64,000 bases of DNA. It comes from an uncultured Ellagibacter sp. (GTDB taxonomy: Bacteria; Actinomycetota; Coriobacteriia; Coriobacteriales; Eggerthellaceae). The position numbers and the translations under genes are program-made. The DNA is taken from NCBI RefSeq assembly GCF_934643285.1, contig NZ_CAKUBT010000003.1:62001-126000 (forward strand), read 5' to 3'. Position 1 is the stretch's first letter, and each line of letters opens with the position of its first letter. Positions 27,340-36,149 of this stretch are shown here, in pieces. The notes beneath the pieces are model-generated. The model saw nothing but the letters and a program-made list of their open reading frames with translations. It did no database searches and was not told the origin of the DNA.

Positions 27340-27519
27340 TGACGGGTGGTGGCGCTTGGTTAGGGAAATCTTTTTTAGCGCTTCCGAGCTGCTCCCGGTT
27401 TTTCGCGCTTGGGTCGTAGTTGGACGGGGCAGTCGATATGGGGAAACGGCTTGACGTCTCTTGCGCAGTGACTTTGAGCTATAGCGAGCGCGGGCTGCTA
27501 GGCAGGCCTAAGCATCGTG

Positions 27520-27668
27520 CAGGTCATAAGCCGCAAGCTCGTATGATGGCGCGGCAAGTGCGGCCACGTCTACCAGATGGCCGTCCGCGACAGGGTGAGG
27601 GCCAAGCCGGGCTACTGCCCGTACTGCTCAGGGAGAAAGAGGCCCGAGAGGCCGATAAGGCTCGACTA
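27520..27668 (+). pseudogene. Zinc-ribbon repeat protein, copy 2 (last unit only)
   Basis: About 45 codons match the end of the protein at 15804-16484 (VWWRGKCGHVYQMAVRDRVR, then GYCPYCSGRKRPERPI and the same TAG), followed by the same non-coding tail. Confidence 0.8.
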
Positions 27669-28174
27669 GCCCTCGGCCCCTCGGCGAGGAAGGAACAGGG
27701 AGGCGGATCGGCGCCTCCTGCCTATAGGCGTGATTTTGCGAATATTGGACTGGGCGGCTATGCATGGCGGTTATGGGGTCCGCATCGTTTGAAAACACCT
27801 GCGGGCTACGTTCAAAACCGATGTGCGCGCAGCGCATAATGGAAGAAGATGGCCAGATATAAAAATCGGGATCGACCCGCCTAAAAGCAAATTGCTGGTT
27901 TCGGGAAATTATTGGCGACGGAGTCGAGCAGTCAAGCCCTTGGTGCAGACGCGTTGTGGTTTTTGGGGCTATGCTGGACGCAAGACTGGGGCTCGTCTGG
28001 CTCGGGTGCGTCCTTAAGGGGAATCATTCGAATCCTTCTTGACCATGGGCATGGCTAGCGCTGCGATAATGATGGACTTTCTCGCTAAAGGGACTGGTCC
28101 AGCGGGGGCGCCTCGGTTCCCGGGAGCACTACTCATCCAGCAGTTACCTACCTCCGGCAGGATTCCGTGAACGG
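27669..28174. other. Repeat-derived intergenic DNA
   Basis: 27669-27785 is the shared tail of the zinc-ribbon unit. 27840-27930 resembles 36915-37000. 28055-28174 matches 39570-39688 (GCGCTGCGATAATG and CAGGATTCCGTGAACGGC). No gene is seen. Confidence 0.6.
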
Positions 28175-28495
28175 CTAATCGCAAAGCCTTGCTACCTCGG
28201 CTCCGCATTTCGCGCAGCAACCCTCAACGAGCACGCGGCCGTGACGTATGCGCAGCGTGTAGCCGGGCGCGAACTCCGTCGTGCCGCAGTTGTGGCAGAA
28301 CGCGTTGGCGAGCAGAAGCTTGCGGATTTGCTCGGGGATCTTTCTCCACTCCCGCAACGCCTCGATCTCCGTGACGCCCTTGCCGCGGCGGAACTCGTCT
28401 TCCTCCATCTCCTCCGCGACGAACCTCGCGATCGTCTTCTCGCTTACGCCGTCGGCCCTCATCTGCCGGGCCATCTCCTCGTATTTTGACCCCAT
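28175..28495 (-). CDS. Small zinc-ribbon protein, copy 2
   Basis: The 106-aa protein is intact: an N-terminal helical region (SKYEEMARQMRADGVSEKTI, then FVAEEMEEDEFRRG) followed by a C-terminal zinc ribbon with FCHNCG (Cys67 and Cys70) and CAKCG (about 94 and 97), ending in RLCD. The N-terminal half looks like a small helix-turn-helix or interaction domain. It has close relatives at 24234-24569 (broken) and 39689-40009 (intact). All three are on the minus strand; copies 2 and 3 share flanking DNA and lie beside AbiE sequences. Function unknown; possibly a regulator carried with the defence modules. Confidence 0.72.
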   Translation of the reverse strand: MGSKYEEMARQMRADGVSEKTIARFVAEEMEEDEFRRGKGVTEIEALREWRKIPEQIRKLLLANAFCHNCGTTEFAPGYTLRIRHGRVLVEGCCAKCGAEVARLCD

Positions 28496-28867
28496 GAATT
28501 GCCCTCGTTTCTCGCGTGGCTGCCGGTTGGGGGCGGTCAGCTTGCGGTCATCTGAATTGCTTGGTCGGTATCGGGCGGCGGGTACGCTTATGATGAGGGC
28601 CTTTCGTGTTCTTCGTCGCCCATCCGCAGGGGTTCAATTCGCCGACCTTGTATCTGCGCCCTCGACAATCTTGCTGGTTGGCGGGCGGTGCCTTATGCCT
28701 TCGGTCCGTACGTCCCTCGCATCTAGGATGCCTGCAAACGTCACCGTTCGCGCCGCCCGGGGAGCGATAGGTTGCAACCCGGCAGCAGGCGTACAGTAGG
28801 TCGACAGCTCCAGGCAGTAGCCGACACTGCTGAGGCGCGATATGAGGCAAGCTGCGCCCCGTGTCCT
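28496..28867. other. Intergenic stretch between zinc-ribbon copy 2 and AbiE
   Basis: The first 65 bp match the DNA upstream of copy 3 (40010-40095). The rest has short frames without recognisable motifs or good starts. Confidence 0.5.
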
Positions 28868-29701
28868 CTACTCAGATGCGTCGATCTTGGCCACGAGGGC
28901 GTTCGTCCACTCGACGGCATCGTCGGCGGTCGGCAGGACATCTAGGCCCTTGGCCTGCGAGCCGTACAGCTCGTTCCATCCCTCGCCTTTGACGATAGCA
29001 GGCGGCCAGGCCTGCTCGCGGCGGTAACCGAAGAGCCTGACGCACACCTCGCGGGTCCTTGCGTAGTCGACGCTGCCGCCGGCGACGGCTATCTGCAGGT
29101 CTATCAGGTCGTGTGCTCGCTCGCTGCCCGGGCTGCTGGCCGCGTGCAACTTCTGGGCTATCTGATGCTCGAGCCTCATGCATGGGACGGGTCCCGGCTC
29201 GGGAAACCCGAGCTGGGCAAGGATGGCCGCGGCCTCGGGCGAGGAGACCATGTCGGGGTCGTCGGCGTCCCCTATCTCGTTGTGCCCGACCTCCAGCGGT
29301 AGCGTCATCCACGATTTTCCGTTGTAGGAGAGCTTGACCTCGAACGGCTGCATGACGTATGCGGCGGGCACGCCCTCGGGCGACGGCGGCTCCTTGGGCG
29401 CGACGGTGCCGGTGAACCCGCACCAGCCTTTGGCGAGTGCGCCCTCTAGACGCGATACGTACTCGCCCAGCGACGAGGCCCTCGCGGTGTCGAGGTCGCG
29501 CGAGAAGCGCGTGGAGTCCTTGCCGAAGCGGATCTTGAGGGCGTTGCCGCCCTTGGCGGCGCCGTCGGGCAGCATCTGTCCGACTATCGCGGTGGCCAGC
29601 AGGCGTTTCACACGGCCAGGCTCGTCGCCGGTCTTCGCGCAAAGCCTGTCTATGGCGAGGTCTAGGTTCCTTCTGCTGTTGGGTGTTTTAGGCTGCGTCA
29701 T
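28868..29701 (-). CDS. abiEii: AbiEii nucleotidyltransferase toxin (first operon)
   Basis: The start is 29701, overlapping the antitoxin stop (ATGA). The 277-aa protein has the AbiEii/DUF1814 nucleotidyltransferase motifs: GNALKIRFGKDSTRFSRDLD with the metal-binding Asp, FEVKLSYNGKSWMTLPLEV with further acidic positions, and CMRLEHQIAQKLHA followed by RAHDLIDLQIA, the conserved Lys and Asp region. AbiEii toxins add nucleotides to tRNA or a similar acceptor and halt growth during phage infection. Together with the upstream AbiEi it forms a type IV toxin-antitoxin pair. It looks complete. Confidence 0.88.
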   Translation of the reverse strand: MTQPKTPNSRRNLDLAIDRLCAKTGDEPGRVKRLLATAIVGQMLPDGAAKGGNALKIRFGKDSTRFSRDLDTARASSLGEYVSRLEGALAKGWCGFTGTVAPKEPPSPEGVPAAYVMQPFEVKLSYNGKSWMTLPLEVGHNEIGDADDPDMVSSPEAAAILAQLGFPEPGPVPCMRLEHQIAQKLHAASSPGSERAHDLIDLQIAVAGGSVDYARTREVCVRLFGYRREQAWPPAIVKGEGWNELYGSQAKGLDVLPTADDAVEWTNALVAKIDASE

Positions 29702-30225
29702 GCCAGCTCCCTTTCCAATCTTTCGTACTCGCTGGCGGCGACCAGGCCCTCGCCGCGCGCCTGCTTGGCAGCCTCGAGGAGTCGGGCGGGCATCACCGAG
29801 CCGGCGCAGGACTCTATGGCGTCTGCCACACGCTGGGAGGGGATGCCTTCGTAGGACGTGGTGCGCTCGCCCTTGGGCGCGGTCACGGGCTCCACCCAGG
29901 AGGGGAGCCTTCGCCGCACCCGTTTCGGCGTTGCGACCTCGATTGCGCGCGGGTCGACCAGCGCCAGGCCGTGCATGGCGAGCACGGACTCGCCATGCAG
30001 GTAGGCCCCGTCGCCCACGAGCGCTACGGCCTCGGCGTAGGCGTCGTATGGCGTGGGCACCCAGCGCGCGAGCTTGTACACGCCGTGGCCGCGCCGCAGG
30101 AGCCTGCCGTCGGCGCACCAGCGGTTGAGCTCGCTGGGCGCCGCGCCGGCTTCTCGAGCCTGCGCGGCGGTGATTATCCCGTACCCGTCGGCTGCGATGT
30201 CGTATATGTCATCGAAATGTGCCAT
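29698..30225 (-). CDS. abiEi: AbiEi antitoxin/autorepressor (first operon)
   Basis: The 175-aa protein has an N-terminal winged helix (YDIAADGYGIITAAQAREAG, then LNRWCADGRLLRRGHGVYKL) followed by the AbiEi antitoxin domain (YLHGESVLAMHGLALVDPRA). It represses its own operon by binding inverted repeats and neutralises AbiEii without stable complex formation (type IV). Its stop overlaps the toxin start. The inverted repeat at 30225-30260 sits over the start region and is the likely operator. The first 83 residues and the upstream DNA are duplicated almost exactly at 40092-40460. Confidence 0.88.
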   Translation of the reverse strand: MAHFDDIYDIAADGYGIITAAQAREAGAAPSELNRWCADGRLLRRGHGVYKLARWVPTPYDAYAEAVALVGDGAYLHGESVLAMHGLALVDPRAIEVATPKRVRRRLPSWVEPVTAPKGERTTSYEGIPSQRVADAIESCAGSVMPARLLEAAKQARGEGLVAASEYERLERELA

Positions 30226-30260
30226 GTCAAAACCTTAACACATTCGTAAAGCTTTTGACA
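30225..30260. promoter_or_regulatory. Probable AbiEi operator
   Basis: TGTCAAAA (30225-30232) and TTTTGACA (30253-30260) form a perfect inverted repeat directly upstream of abiEi, the usual place for AbiEi autoregulation. The same repeat, with one change in the spacer, precedes the truncated abiEi at 40349. Confidence 0.65.
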
Positions 30261-30578
30261 GCGTTTGTGAGCTTGTCGGGATAGGGGTTTGGCTGCGCGT
30301 TAGCTTTTTGCGTCGCTTTCTTTTCGGCTGAATGTAAGCCTATCCCGTAGAGATGAGGACCAGCTACGTACTGGCAGCTATGAGGTCTGCATTTTTTGAT
30401 GGCCGCTTGGGCTGCGGGTGCATGGAGGCGTTCGGCTTAGGCGTGGGAGGGGCGATGCCGAGCGCGTCGGCGCTTTTGCTGAATGCGGCGACAGGAATAC
30501 GTTGATTGGGTAGCGGCGCTTTCGCTGGGCTTGCTGTCATCCGTGACCGAGGGTCGCAGAAACAGCGCGGCATGGCGC
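30261..30578. other. Intergenic DNA between AbiE and the Clp-like operon
   Basis: The first 110 bp are duplicated at 40385-40490. The rest has short frames without motifs. Confidence 0.5.
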
Positions 30579-31754
30579 TTAAAGATCGGCGCATTCATTT
30601 ATGTAGTCGGCAAACCATTTGCGGGCCTCATTCTTGAGTACTCGGATATTCTCTTCTTTCGAAACGTCGATCCCCTCCAATGCCGCGTTTACTACATCGT
30701 CGGGATGGGGAAGCGTGTTGTGAGTGTGTTGGTACTTCGTCGCGACGTTTTCGATATAGCGTCGCACGAATGCCTGCTTGCCCTCTGTGCTCAGAGGGGC
30801 AAACCTTGCCTTGAGGCTGAAGCGGGAGAGGAGTTCGGGTGGGAACTTCTCCCGCACCTCTTCTTTTGGAGCGTTGGACGTGAATACGATGGCATAGCCG
30901 TCGAGGTCGTGCACCGCGCCTTGCGAGTCGGTGAAATGTCCGCTCTCAAGCAGGTCGAGGAAGAAGCTCCAAACCGCTGGGTTGGCCTTCTCGAACTCGT
31001 CTATGAGGATGACCCCGGATTCGCTGGCCTCGATTTTTAGGGTGAGCTCGCCCTCTTCGCTGCCGATATAGCCGCGCGGGCTTCCGATGAGCGAGTTGAG
31101 GGAGTCTTTACTGCTGTAGTTGCCAAAGTTAATCTTCGGAAGGGGCTGGCCAGGTGCGAGCAGGTCGCTGAGGATGCGGGCCGCCTCGGTCTTGCCGACG
31201 CCGGATGGGCCGAGCAGGAGCATGGATAGTATCGGCTGCTCGCCGATGGAGTTGAACAGCCTGAAGGCTTCGACCTGCTTGCGCAGCGCCTTTTTGAACG
31301 GAGCCTGGCCGATGAGTTTGCTGTCGAAGTCGTCAAGGAGCTCGTCGGTCTTCTCGTTGCTCAGGTCTATGAGGAGCTTTGCTCCGCGCTCGACCCGCAT
31401 TGCTTCCTCGGCTGGCTCTCCTTCGATTTCGGCTTTCTCGATTTCGTCGAACAGCGTGCGCATGTCGTACTCACGACCCGCTGTCGCGTTCTCATCGGCC
31501 ACGAACAGCGTGTCGTCGGGAAGCTGGTGCATCAGCACCTCAGTGACGGATGCGGTGTCGTTGAGGCGGCTGGCGGGATCGAGGAGCGGCAGCAGCGGCG
31601 AGACGTCGAGCGCGACGGGGCCTTCGCTGCACAGCGAGGCGAGCTTCTGCGTGCTGCACAGCTCCATTGCCGACGCGTAGGTGTAGCCGTCTGCTTCAAG
31701 CTTCGCCTTGAGATCGGGGAATTGGCCGCGTCTGTAAGTCGTCAGTTTGAGCAT
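30579..31754 (-). CDS. Clp/AAA-2-type ATPase, truncated architecture
   Basis: The 391-aa protein has a single AAA+ module of the ClpA/ClpB second-ring type. Walker A LLLGPSGVGKTEAARIL is at about 180-196, the pore-loop-like GSPRGYIGSEEGELT near 225-239, Walker B GVILIDEFEKANP near 247-259, sensor 1 FTSNAP and the Arg-containing LLSRFS. The N-terminal 145 residues begin with an unrecognised domain (LKLTTYRRGQFPDLKAKLEA). It lacks the first AAA ring, the ClpP-binding loop and the usual Clp N-domain. It lies 3 bp after the gene at 31758-32624, forming a two-gene operon. It probably remodels or unfolds a protein in response to its partner; defence is suspected from context only. Confidence 0.75.
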   Translation of the reverse strand: MLKLTTYRRGQFPDLKAKLEADGYTYASAMELCSTQKLASLCSEGPVALDVSPLLPLLDPASRLNDTASVTEVLMHQLPDDTLFVADENATAGREYDMRTLFDEIEKAEIEGEPAEEAMRVERGAKLLIDLSNEKTDELLDDFDSKLIGQAPFKKALRKQVEAFRLFNSIGEQPILSMLLLGPSGVGKTEAARILSDLLAPGQPLPKINFGNYSSKDSLNSLIGSPRGYIGSEEGELTLKIEASESGVILIDEFEKANPAVWSFFLDLLESGHFTDSQGAVHDLDGYAIVFTSNAPKEEVREKFPPELLSRFSLKARFAPLSTEGKQAFVRRYIENVATKYQHTHNTLPHPDDVVNAALEGIDVSKEENIRVLKNEARKWFADYINECADL

Positions 31755-31757
31755 GGG

Positions 31758-32624
31758 CTACGCTTCCGGTTTTGCTTTTACGGCCTGGATAATCGAGAGC
31801 ACGTCGATGTAGGTGGGCTTTTCGACGGCTTCGTCTTGCGGGCCTTCGGGTTCTGCGCCCACGTCTTCCATGCACTCGATGAAGCCGTCGTCTTCGCTCG
31901 GCTGCTGCTTGTCTTTGGTCTGGAAGTAATCGAATGAGCTGCGCAGATCGTCCGTTTTTACCTTGCCCTTGCAGATCCCCACGACGCCAACCTTGCCTAT
32001 GAGCAGGTCGTCGATTGAGTATCCGCTTTCGAAGAGGCTGCCGCTGTCAATGGGTATTTTCAGGAGGATGGGGCCGCCGCAGCCATCTCCGGCTTCGCCT
32101 CTCAGCTTGAACGACGCCCCCGCCTTTACTATCGATTGGAACATGTGCCCGATATCGAGCCCGCCCGCCTCGGGAACTGTGAAGCCGTCGAACGTCCCCG
32201 TCATGATCGCGACGAGCGCACGTACCTCGTCTTCGTTGAGGAGCTCCAGATTGACGTCGTCGATGTAAACGAGGTCGCCTTCGTTGGCCGAGTTCCCTTC
32301 AAAGACGCTGCAACGGGCGATGATGTCGGAGAGCATGCGGCTTTTTGTGTGGATGTATTCCAGCGTATCGACCATTTTGGTCTGCTTCTCGTGGCCGATC
32401 TTTCCTTCGATGTTGCCCTGTAGCTCTGTAAGGAACGGGACTTTTGCGCCGGCTTCGGCGTTGATGTTGGCTTCGCTCGATGTCGAGCCCGTTTGCTCTC
32501 CCGTGTGCCCCGTTTGAAGCCGGTTGTCAAGGAGCATGCGCATCTCGAAAACCTTGTCTTGATTCATGTAGTAGACGGTGAACAGTTCCGGCGTTTGTGC
32601 TTGCGGTTGCTTCTTCTTTGCCAT
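31758..32624 (-). CDS. Unrecognised partner protein of the Clp-like ATPase (DUF6414-like?)
   Basis: The 288-aa protein starts with a lysine-rich tail (AKKKQPQAQ) and a segment recalling DUF6414 (LFTVYYMNQDKVFEMRMLLD). A Ser/Thr/Gly-rich linker (TGEQTGSTSSEANINAEAGA) and a mixed alpha/beta body follow (GDLVYIDDVNLELLNEDEVR; IPIDSGSLFESGYSIDDLLI; GKVGVVGICKGKVKTDDLRS), then an acidic tail. No catalytic motif is evident. It is the first gene of the operon with the Clp-like ATPase. Its upstream neighbour on the other strand is repeat copy B. It could be a sensor or adaptor that delivers a target to the ATPase. Confidence 0.6.
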   Translation of the reverse strand: MAKKKQPQAQTPELFTVYYMNQDKVFEMRMLLDNRLQTGHTGEQTGSTSSEANINAEAGAKVPFLTELQGNIEGKIGHEKQTKMVDTLEYIHTKSRMLSDIIARCSVFEGNSANEGDLVYIDDVNLELLNEDEVRALVAIMTGTFDGFTVPEAGGLDIGHMFQSIVKAGASFKLRGEAGDGCGGPILLKIPIDSGSLFESGYSIDDLLIGKVGVVGICKGKVKTDDLRSSFDYFQTKDKQQPSEDDGFIECMEDVGAEPEGPQDEAVEKPTYIDVLSIIQAVKAKPEA

Positions 32625-32706
32625 ATGACTCCAATGCGCTGTGCCATTCCGTTATCCGTTTGAATTATAGCGGCGGTCGAGGCATGCGTCCTTAGCTGCG
32701 AGCTAA

Positions 32707-33176
32707 GCCGGTGTTGCTCGTCGATGCTTCAAAGCCTCGCGATTTGTTCAGATCTGCCGTTTCGCTAAATCGCTGGGTTTGTGTATGCATCGACGTTGAT
32801 GCGAAGAATCGTCCCATTGGGAAAATGCCCCAATGGGACGATTTGCTATCCGGTTTGAAGGTGGCTTTTCGGAGCCGGTTCATCGTCGATGACGGTCGAA
32901 ATGAGCTGCAAAAGTCTGGAGGTTCAAACTCCAGGAAACAGATAGTTCAGCTATCTGGTCGGAGCATTTCTGCAGGTAATCTTGTTTTTTCGTCTTGACA
33001 AAAGGGATGAGCTTAATCGGTCCCCGTCCGGAGCGCCCAGCTTTCTGTGTCGAGTTTGAGAAGCGTATTCACGGATGGCACTATCGCACCATGGTGACGC
33101 CTGGTCTTAGTGGGCTTGCACAGGTGAGGGGCGGCTATGACCTTTTGCCGAAGGAGAAAGTTGCACTCGACTTGTG
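32707..33176 (+). repeat. 470-bp repeat element, copy B
   Basis: Full-length partner of copy A, with hairpin arms at 32807-32821 and 32829-32843. The sugar-transferase fragment (GPRPERPAFCVEFEKRIHGW, then VTPGLSGLAQVRGGY) runs from 32992. Right boundary at ACTTGTG, where the IS256 fragment begins. Confidence 0.88.
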
Positions 33177-33183
33177 GCGTTGA
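32992..33183 (+). pseudogene. Priming sugar transferase, internal fragment (copy B)
   Basis: Same internal piece as copy A, with several silent or conservative changes (CVEFEKRIHGWHY). It stops at a TGA seven codons into foreign DNA. It has no start and no membrane segments. Confidence 0.82.
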
Positions 33184-33268
33184 TGGTCTCCTCGATGGTT
33201 TTCCTGACCAGCTCGCGCATTTTGCCTTTCACGGTCTGCTTGTCGAATGATAGGATTGAATCGGACAC
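33177..33268 (-). pseudogene. IS256-family transposase, N-terminal fragment
   Basis: Behind AGGAGG on the minus strand, GTG 33268 begins SDSILSFDKQTVKGKMRELV followed by RKTIEETINA, the N-terminus of Mutator/IS256 transposases. It is cut after about 30 codons by repeat copy B. Confidence 0.75.
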
Positions 33269-33402
33269 GGCCTGCCTCCTAGCATGATTGAATTCGACAC
33301 CCAAATCATACCGACGGCATGCGCCATGTCCTTTCTCTTTTCTGGACGCGTTCAGCTTTCAAAGTGCGCAAAGAATTTTACGTCACCTGACTAAGGAGCA
33401 AA

Positions 33403-34245
33403 ATGGATAGCAGAAAGGCAAAGGGCATTGCAGCCGATTTTGCCACAACTGGCGCAGAAGCCGTTGTGGAGACAGCGGCAGACAACCTCCCATTGCTCGC
33501 CTCGGCAATTCACGACGCAGGCTTTCAGGGTGCCGCCTCAATCCTCGCAGACGGCGTTGTCGGCGCAGTAGCTCCCGGTGCCCTTGGCCTCGTCTTCGGA
33601 TGCCGCATGAGGCGAACAGAGCGAAACTTGATTATTCTGATCGACAAGCTGTCTTCCAATATCGAGATCGTCAACGAAAGATTGGACTCCCTAGAAGCAA
33701 CTGTTCGGGACAAATACACAAACGGCTCATACAGGGATGCATTTCTTGACAGCGTGGTCGACGAGAACGAGCCCGAAAAGGTGTCTCGTAATGTCAATGC
33801 CTTCATAAACTGCATGGCGCACGGTAGTGCGGGCGACTCATTTGTCCTAACGCTGTTCGACGATCTGTCGAGGCTCAATAGACTCGACATCCGCGCCCTT
33901 AAACTTCACTACTACAATCCCATTACCGGGCATATGGCCGACGACAGCTTTGATAGGCTGATTCGGGAAGAAGGAATTGACTGCAGTGAGTATAGAATCA
34001 TTCGCGAAAAGCTATGTCGCTTAGGCCTACTCGAAAGCAAAAACGAGGAGAAGCGGGAAAAGAACCTCGAGGCTGTTCAAAATGCAGTCAGCGAGCTTCT
34101 TTCGCAGCTTGGCAAGAGGAACCCCAAAATCCCCAAGCCCCCAAAGCTCCAAAGAATCAGCACCTCTGACTCTTATTCGATTACCTCGCTCGGACGCCGG
34201 TATCTTGAATTGATTCGCCCGGTTCAAGAGACAGTTTCAGCTTAA
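33403..34245 (+). CDS. Hypothetical membrane-associated protein
   Basis: The ATG follows AAGGAG. The 280-aa protein starts with a helical, alanine-rich stretch and one hydrophobic segment (ASILADGVVGAVAPGALGLV). A helix comes next (LIILIDKLSSNIEIVNERLD), then a mixed body with RLNRLDIRALKLHYYNPITG and a winged-helix-like C-terminal part (EYRIIREKLCRLGLLES; SDSYSITSLGRRYLELIRPV). No known family is recognised. The gene behind it (34306) is on the same strand 60 bp away and is broken. The gene is lower in GC than its surroundings, a sign of transfer. A two-gene module of unknown function is likely. Confidence 0.6.
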   Translation: MDSRKAKGIAADFATTGAEAVVETAADNLPLLASAIHDAGFQGAASILADGVVGAVAPGALGLVFGCRMRRTERNLIILIDKLSSNIEIVNERLDSLEATVRDKYTNGSYRDAFLDSVVDENEPEKVSRNVNAFINCMAHGSAGDSFVLTLFDDLSRLNRLDIRALKLHYYNPITGHMADDSFDRLIREEGIDCSEYRIIREKLCRLGLLESKNEEKREKNLEAVQNAVSELLSQLGKRNPKIPKPPKLQRISTSDSYSITSLGRRYLELIRPVQETVSA

Positions 34246-34305
34246 TGCAAATTCGAGCCTTCAAATCGAGGGCAACTGGTCTCTCTAGGTAGACAGGGAT
34301 ATGCC

Positions 34306-34878
34306 ATGACAAATAGAGCGGTAGCAACAAGGCAGCAGGCGATTGAGAAGGCCGGCGGATCGCTTGCCTGCAGGAAAAACGATTTCGCCATCAGCGTCTT
34401 CAAGAAACTAATTCAAGCAGATGAGCAGCAATCTGAGGCAATCATCGAGAAGATTACCGATGTGGCAGTAGCGGCTGACATTGCGAAAGACCTTGGAGTT
34501 GGGGCGGAGAAGACGACGCGTTACGTCGTGAACATGACAGACGAAATGAAGGATGCCATCGACAGGGGGATCATCAAGCTCGACTCTGACAAGGACGGCC
34601 AGTCCTACGCTCAAATCAGGGATGCCGACGACCGTTACGGCAAGAAGCCATCCATCAGCGAGGAGCTCTCCGGGTAGGGCGTAGACACACATGAAGCGAT
34701 GAATGTGCTGTAGCTTAAGGCGATTCAGGACTAGCTCGCCGAGATGGCTGAAATACTTGATGCCGTCAGCCAGGACGTTGAGCTCGTCCTCCAAGGGCAG
34801 CAAAACGACAGGATAGGACTCTATATCGCGGGGCGGAACCTGTTCATCGAGTCTCAAAACAGCAGATCCAACGCTTAA
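34306..34878 (+). pseudogene. Helical protein gene with three in-frame TAG codons, 3' end lost to IS3
   Basis: From ATG 34306 one frame continues to TAA 34876, broken only by TAG at 34675, 34711 and 34732. The residues around the last two read MNVL-stop-LKAIQD-stop-LAEMAEILD, where Gln would fit both. The first 123 residues are intact (RATRQQ-like start; VVNMTDEMKDAIDRGIIKLD; QIRDADDRYGKKPSISEEL) and the end keeps QGQQNDRIGLYIAGRNLFIE. The gene then runs into the IS3 element. It is probably a pseudogene in early decay; stop-codon readthrough would be the alternative. Function unknown. Confidence 0.65.
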
Positions 34879-34908
34879 GCGGAGTAGGTATGATGAATTG
34901 GGCACCAA

Positions 34909-36107
34909 GTTAAGAGTGGGAAGTGTTCAAGATGACCCAAAGAAGAAAGCGATACGACAAGCGGTTCAAGGCCTCGGCGGCAAAGGCGGTCCTGTCCGGG
35001 GAAATGACGGTCAAAGACCTATCGGAGGAGCTCGGGATAAAGGACTCGACGCTATGACGATGGGCCTGCGAATACGAGGAGACGGGAGACGACGCGTTCC
35101 CCGGAAACGGATCTCCGAAGATCAACAAGGACTACGAGATCGTGAAGCTCGAGAAGAAGGTCGAGGAGCCCGGGCGCGAGAACGAGATGCTAAAAAATTT
35201 CTGGGCCTCCTTGAGTCAAGACCATGCGCGAGGCGCGGGTTCCTCGAAGGGCATAGGGGCGAGATCGGCCCCATCAAGAAGGCATGCGGGCTGATGAAGG
35301 TCTCGAAATCCGGTTTCTACGAGCATCTCGGCCGGAAGAAGTCCAACACCCAGGTAGAGCGAGCGGCACAAGGGCCGCTACGGCTACCGGCGCATCAACC
35401 GCGAACTGCGAAAAGCGGCATCGCCGTGAGCGAGAAGCGCGCGCTCCGCACCATGCGGAAGCTCGGGCTTGCCGGAAGGGGCGCGACCCGAAAACACCGC
35501 ATCCAGAAGAAGGTCGAGCCGGGAGACCCTCGGCTGAACCTGGCAGAGCGCGCTTTCTCCGCGGGCGGGCGCAACAGGCCTTGGGTGGGCGGCATCGCCT
35601 ACATGCCCGCAAGCGAAGGGCGGCTCTATCTCGCGGCCGTGACAGGCGCCTTCTCCCGCAAGGTCGTGGGCCGGTCGATGTCCGAGCGCATCACCGGGAA
35701 GGTCGCGATCGACGCGATAGGGCGGGCGGTTGGCAGGGAGGGTCCGCCAGACGACGGCGGCCTCGTCTTCCATGACGACCAAGGCGCGCAGCACGCCTCC
35801 CGTTCCTTCCAGAGATGCCTGGACTCGCATGGCATGGTCCGGTCGGTATCAAGGCCCGGCACGCCGCTGGGCAACGCGGTGGCCGAGTCGTTCTTCAAGA
35901 CGCTGAAAAGGGAATCGGCGGACGAGAGGAGCTATGGGACGAGGGACGAGGCAGAGCAGGACATCTTCAAACACATAGAGCTCTATTGCAATAGGGCGCG
36001 CATGCATTCCACCCTGGACTGCATGTCTCCAATGGAATACGAGCGGCAACACGCTTGAGGATCCTTAAAAGAAAGTCCAGTTTCTCCTTCCCACTCAAAA
36101 TCGCCTA
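34909..36107 (+). mobile_element. IS3-family element, degenerate
   Basis: Imperfect terminal repeats share GAGTGGGAAG (left near 34914-34923, right complement near 36088-36098). OrfA begins at ATG 34932 (TQRRKRYDKRFKASAAKAVL, then a TGA in place of an Arg codon near 35056, then GNGSPKINKDYEIVKLEKKV). OrfB is in another frame. Confidence 0.75.
35200..36058 (+). pseudogene. IS3 OrfB transposase, with damage
   Basis: The OrfB frame has PIKKACGLMKVSKSGFYEHL, the DDE core WVGGIAYMPASEGRLYLAAV (first acid lost: a Gly-Ile-Ala where GDITY/TDITY is usual), VFHDDQGAQHASRSFQRCL and NAVAESFFKTLKRESADE, ending MHSTLDCMSPMEYERQHA. Frame changes near 35345-35395 and the missing first Asp make it inactive. 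OrfA pieces of the same kind occur at 48690-48930. Confidence 0.75.
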
Positions 36108-36149
36108 ACCCGAAACGGTCCAGGATTTCCACCGCAGTCCCATATGTTC

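Noticed and set aside
26499..33183. Functional sugar transferases
   Set aside because: Both copies lack the membrane half, starts and C-terminus; they are fragments inside a repeat.
34306..34878. Genome-wide reassignment of TAG to Gln
   Set aside because: Many clearly real genes in the window stop at TAG with sensible C-termini, so reassignment in the host is not supported.
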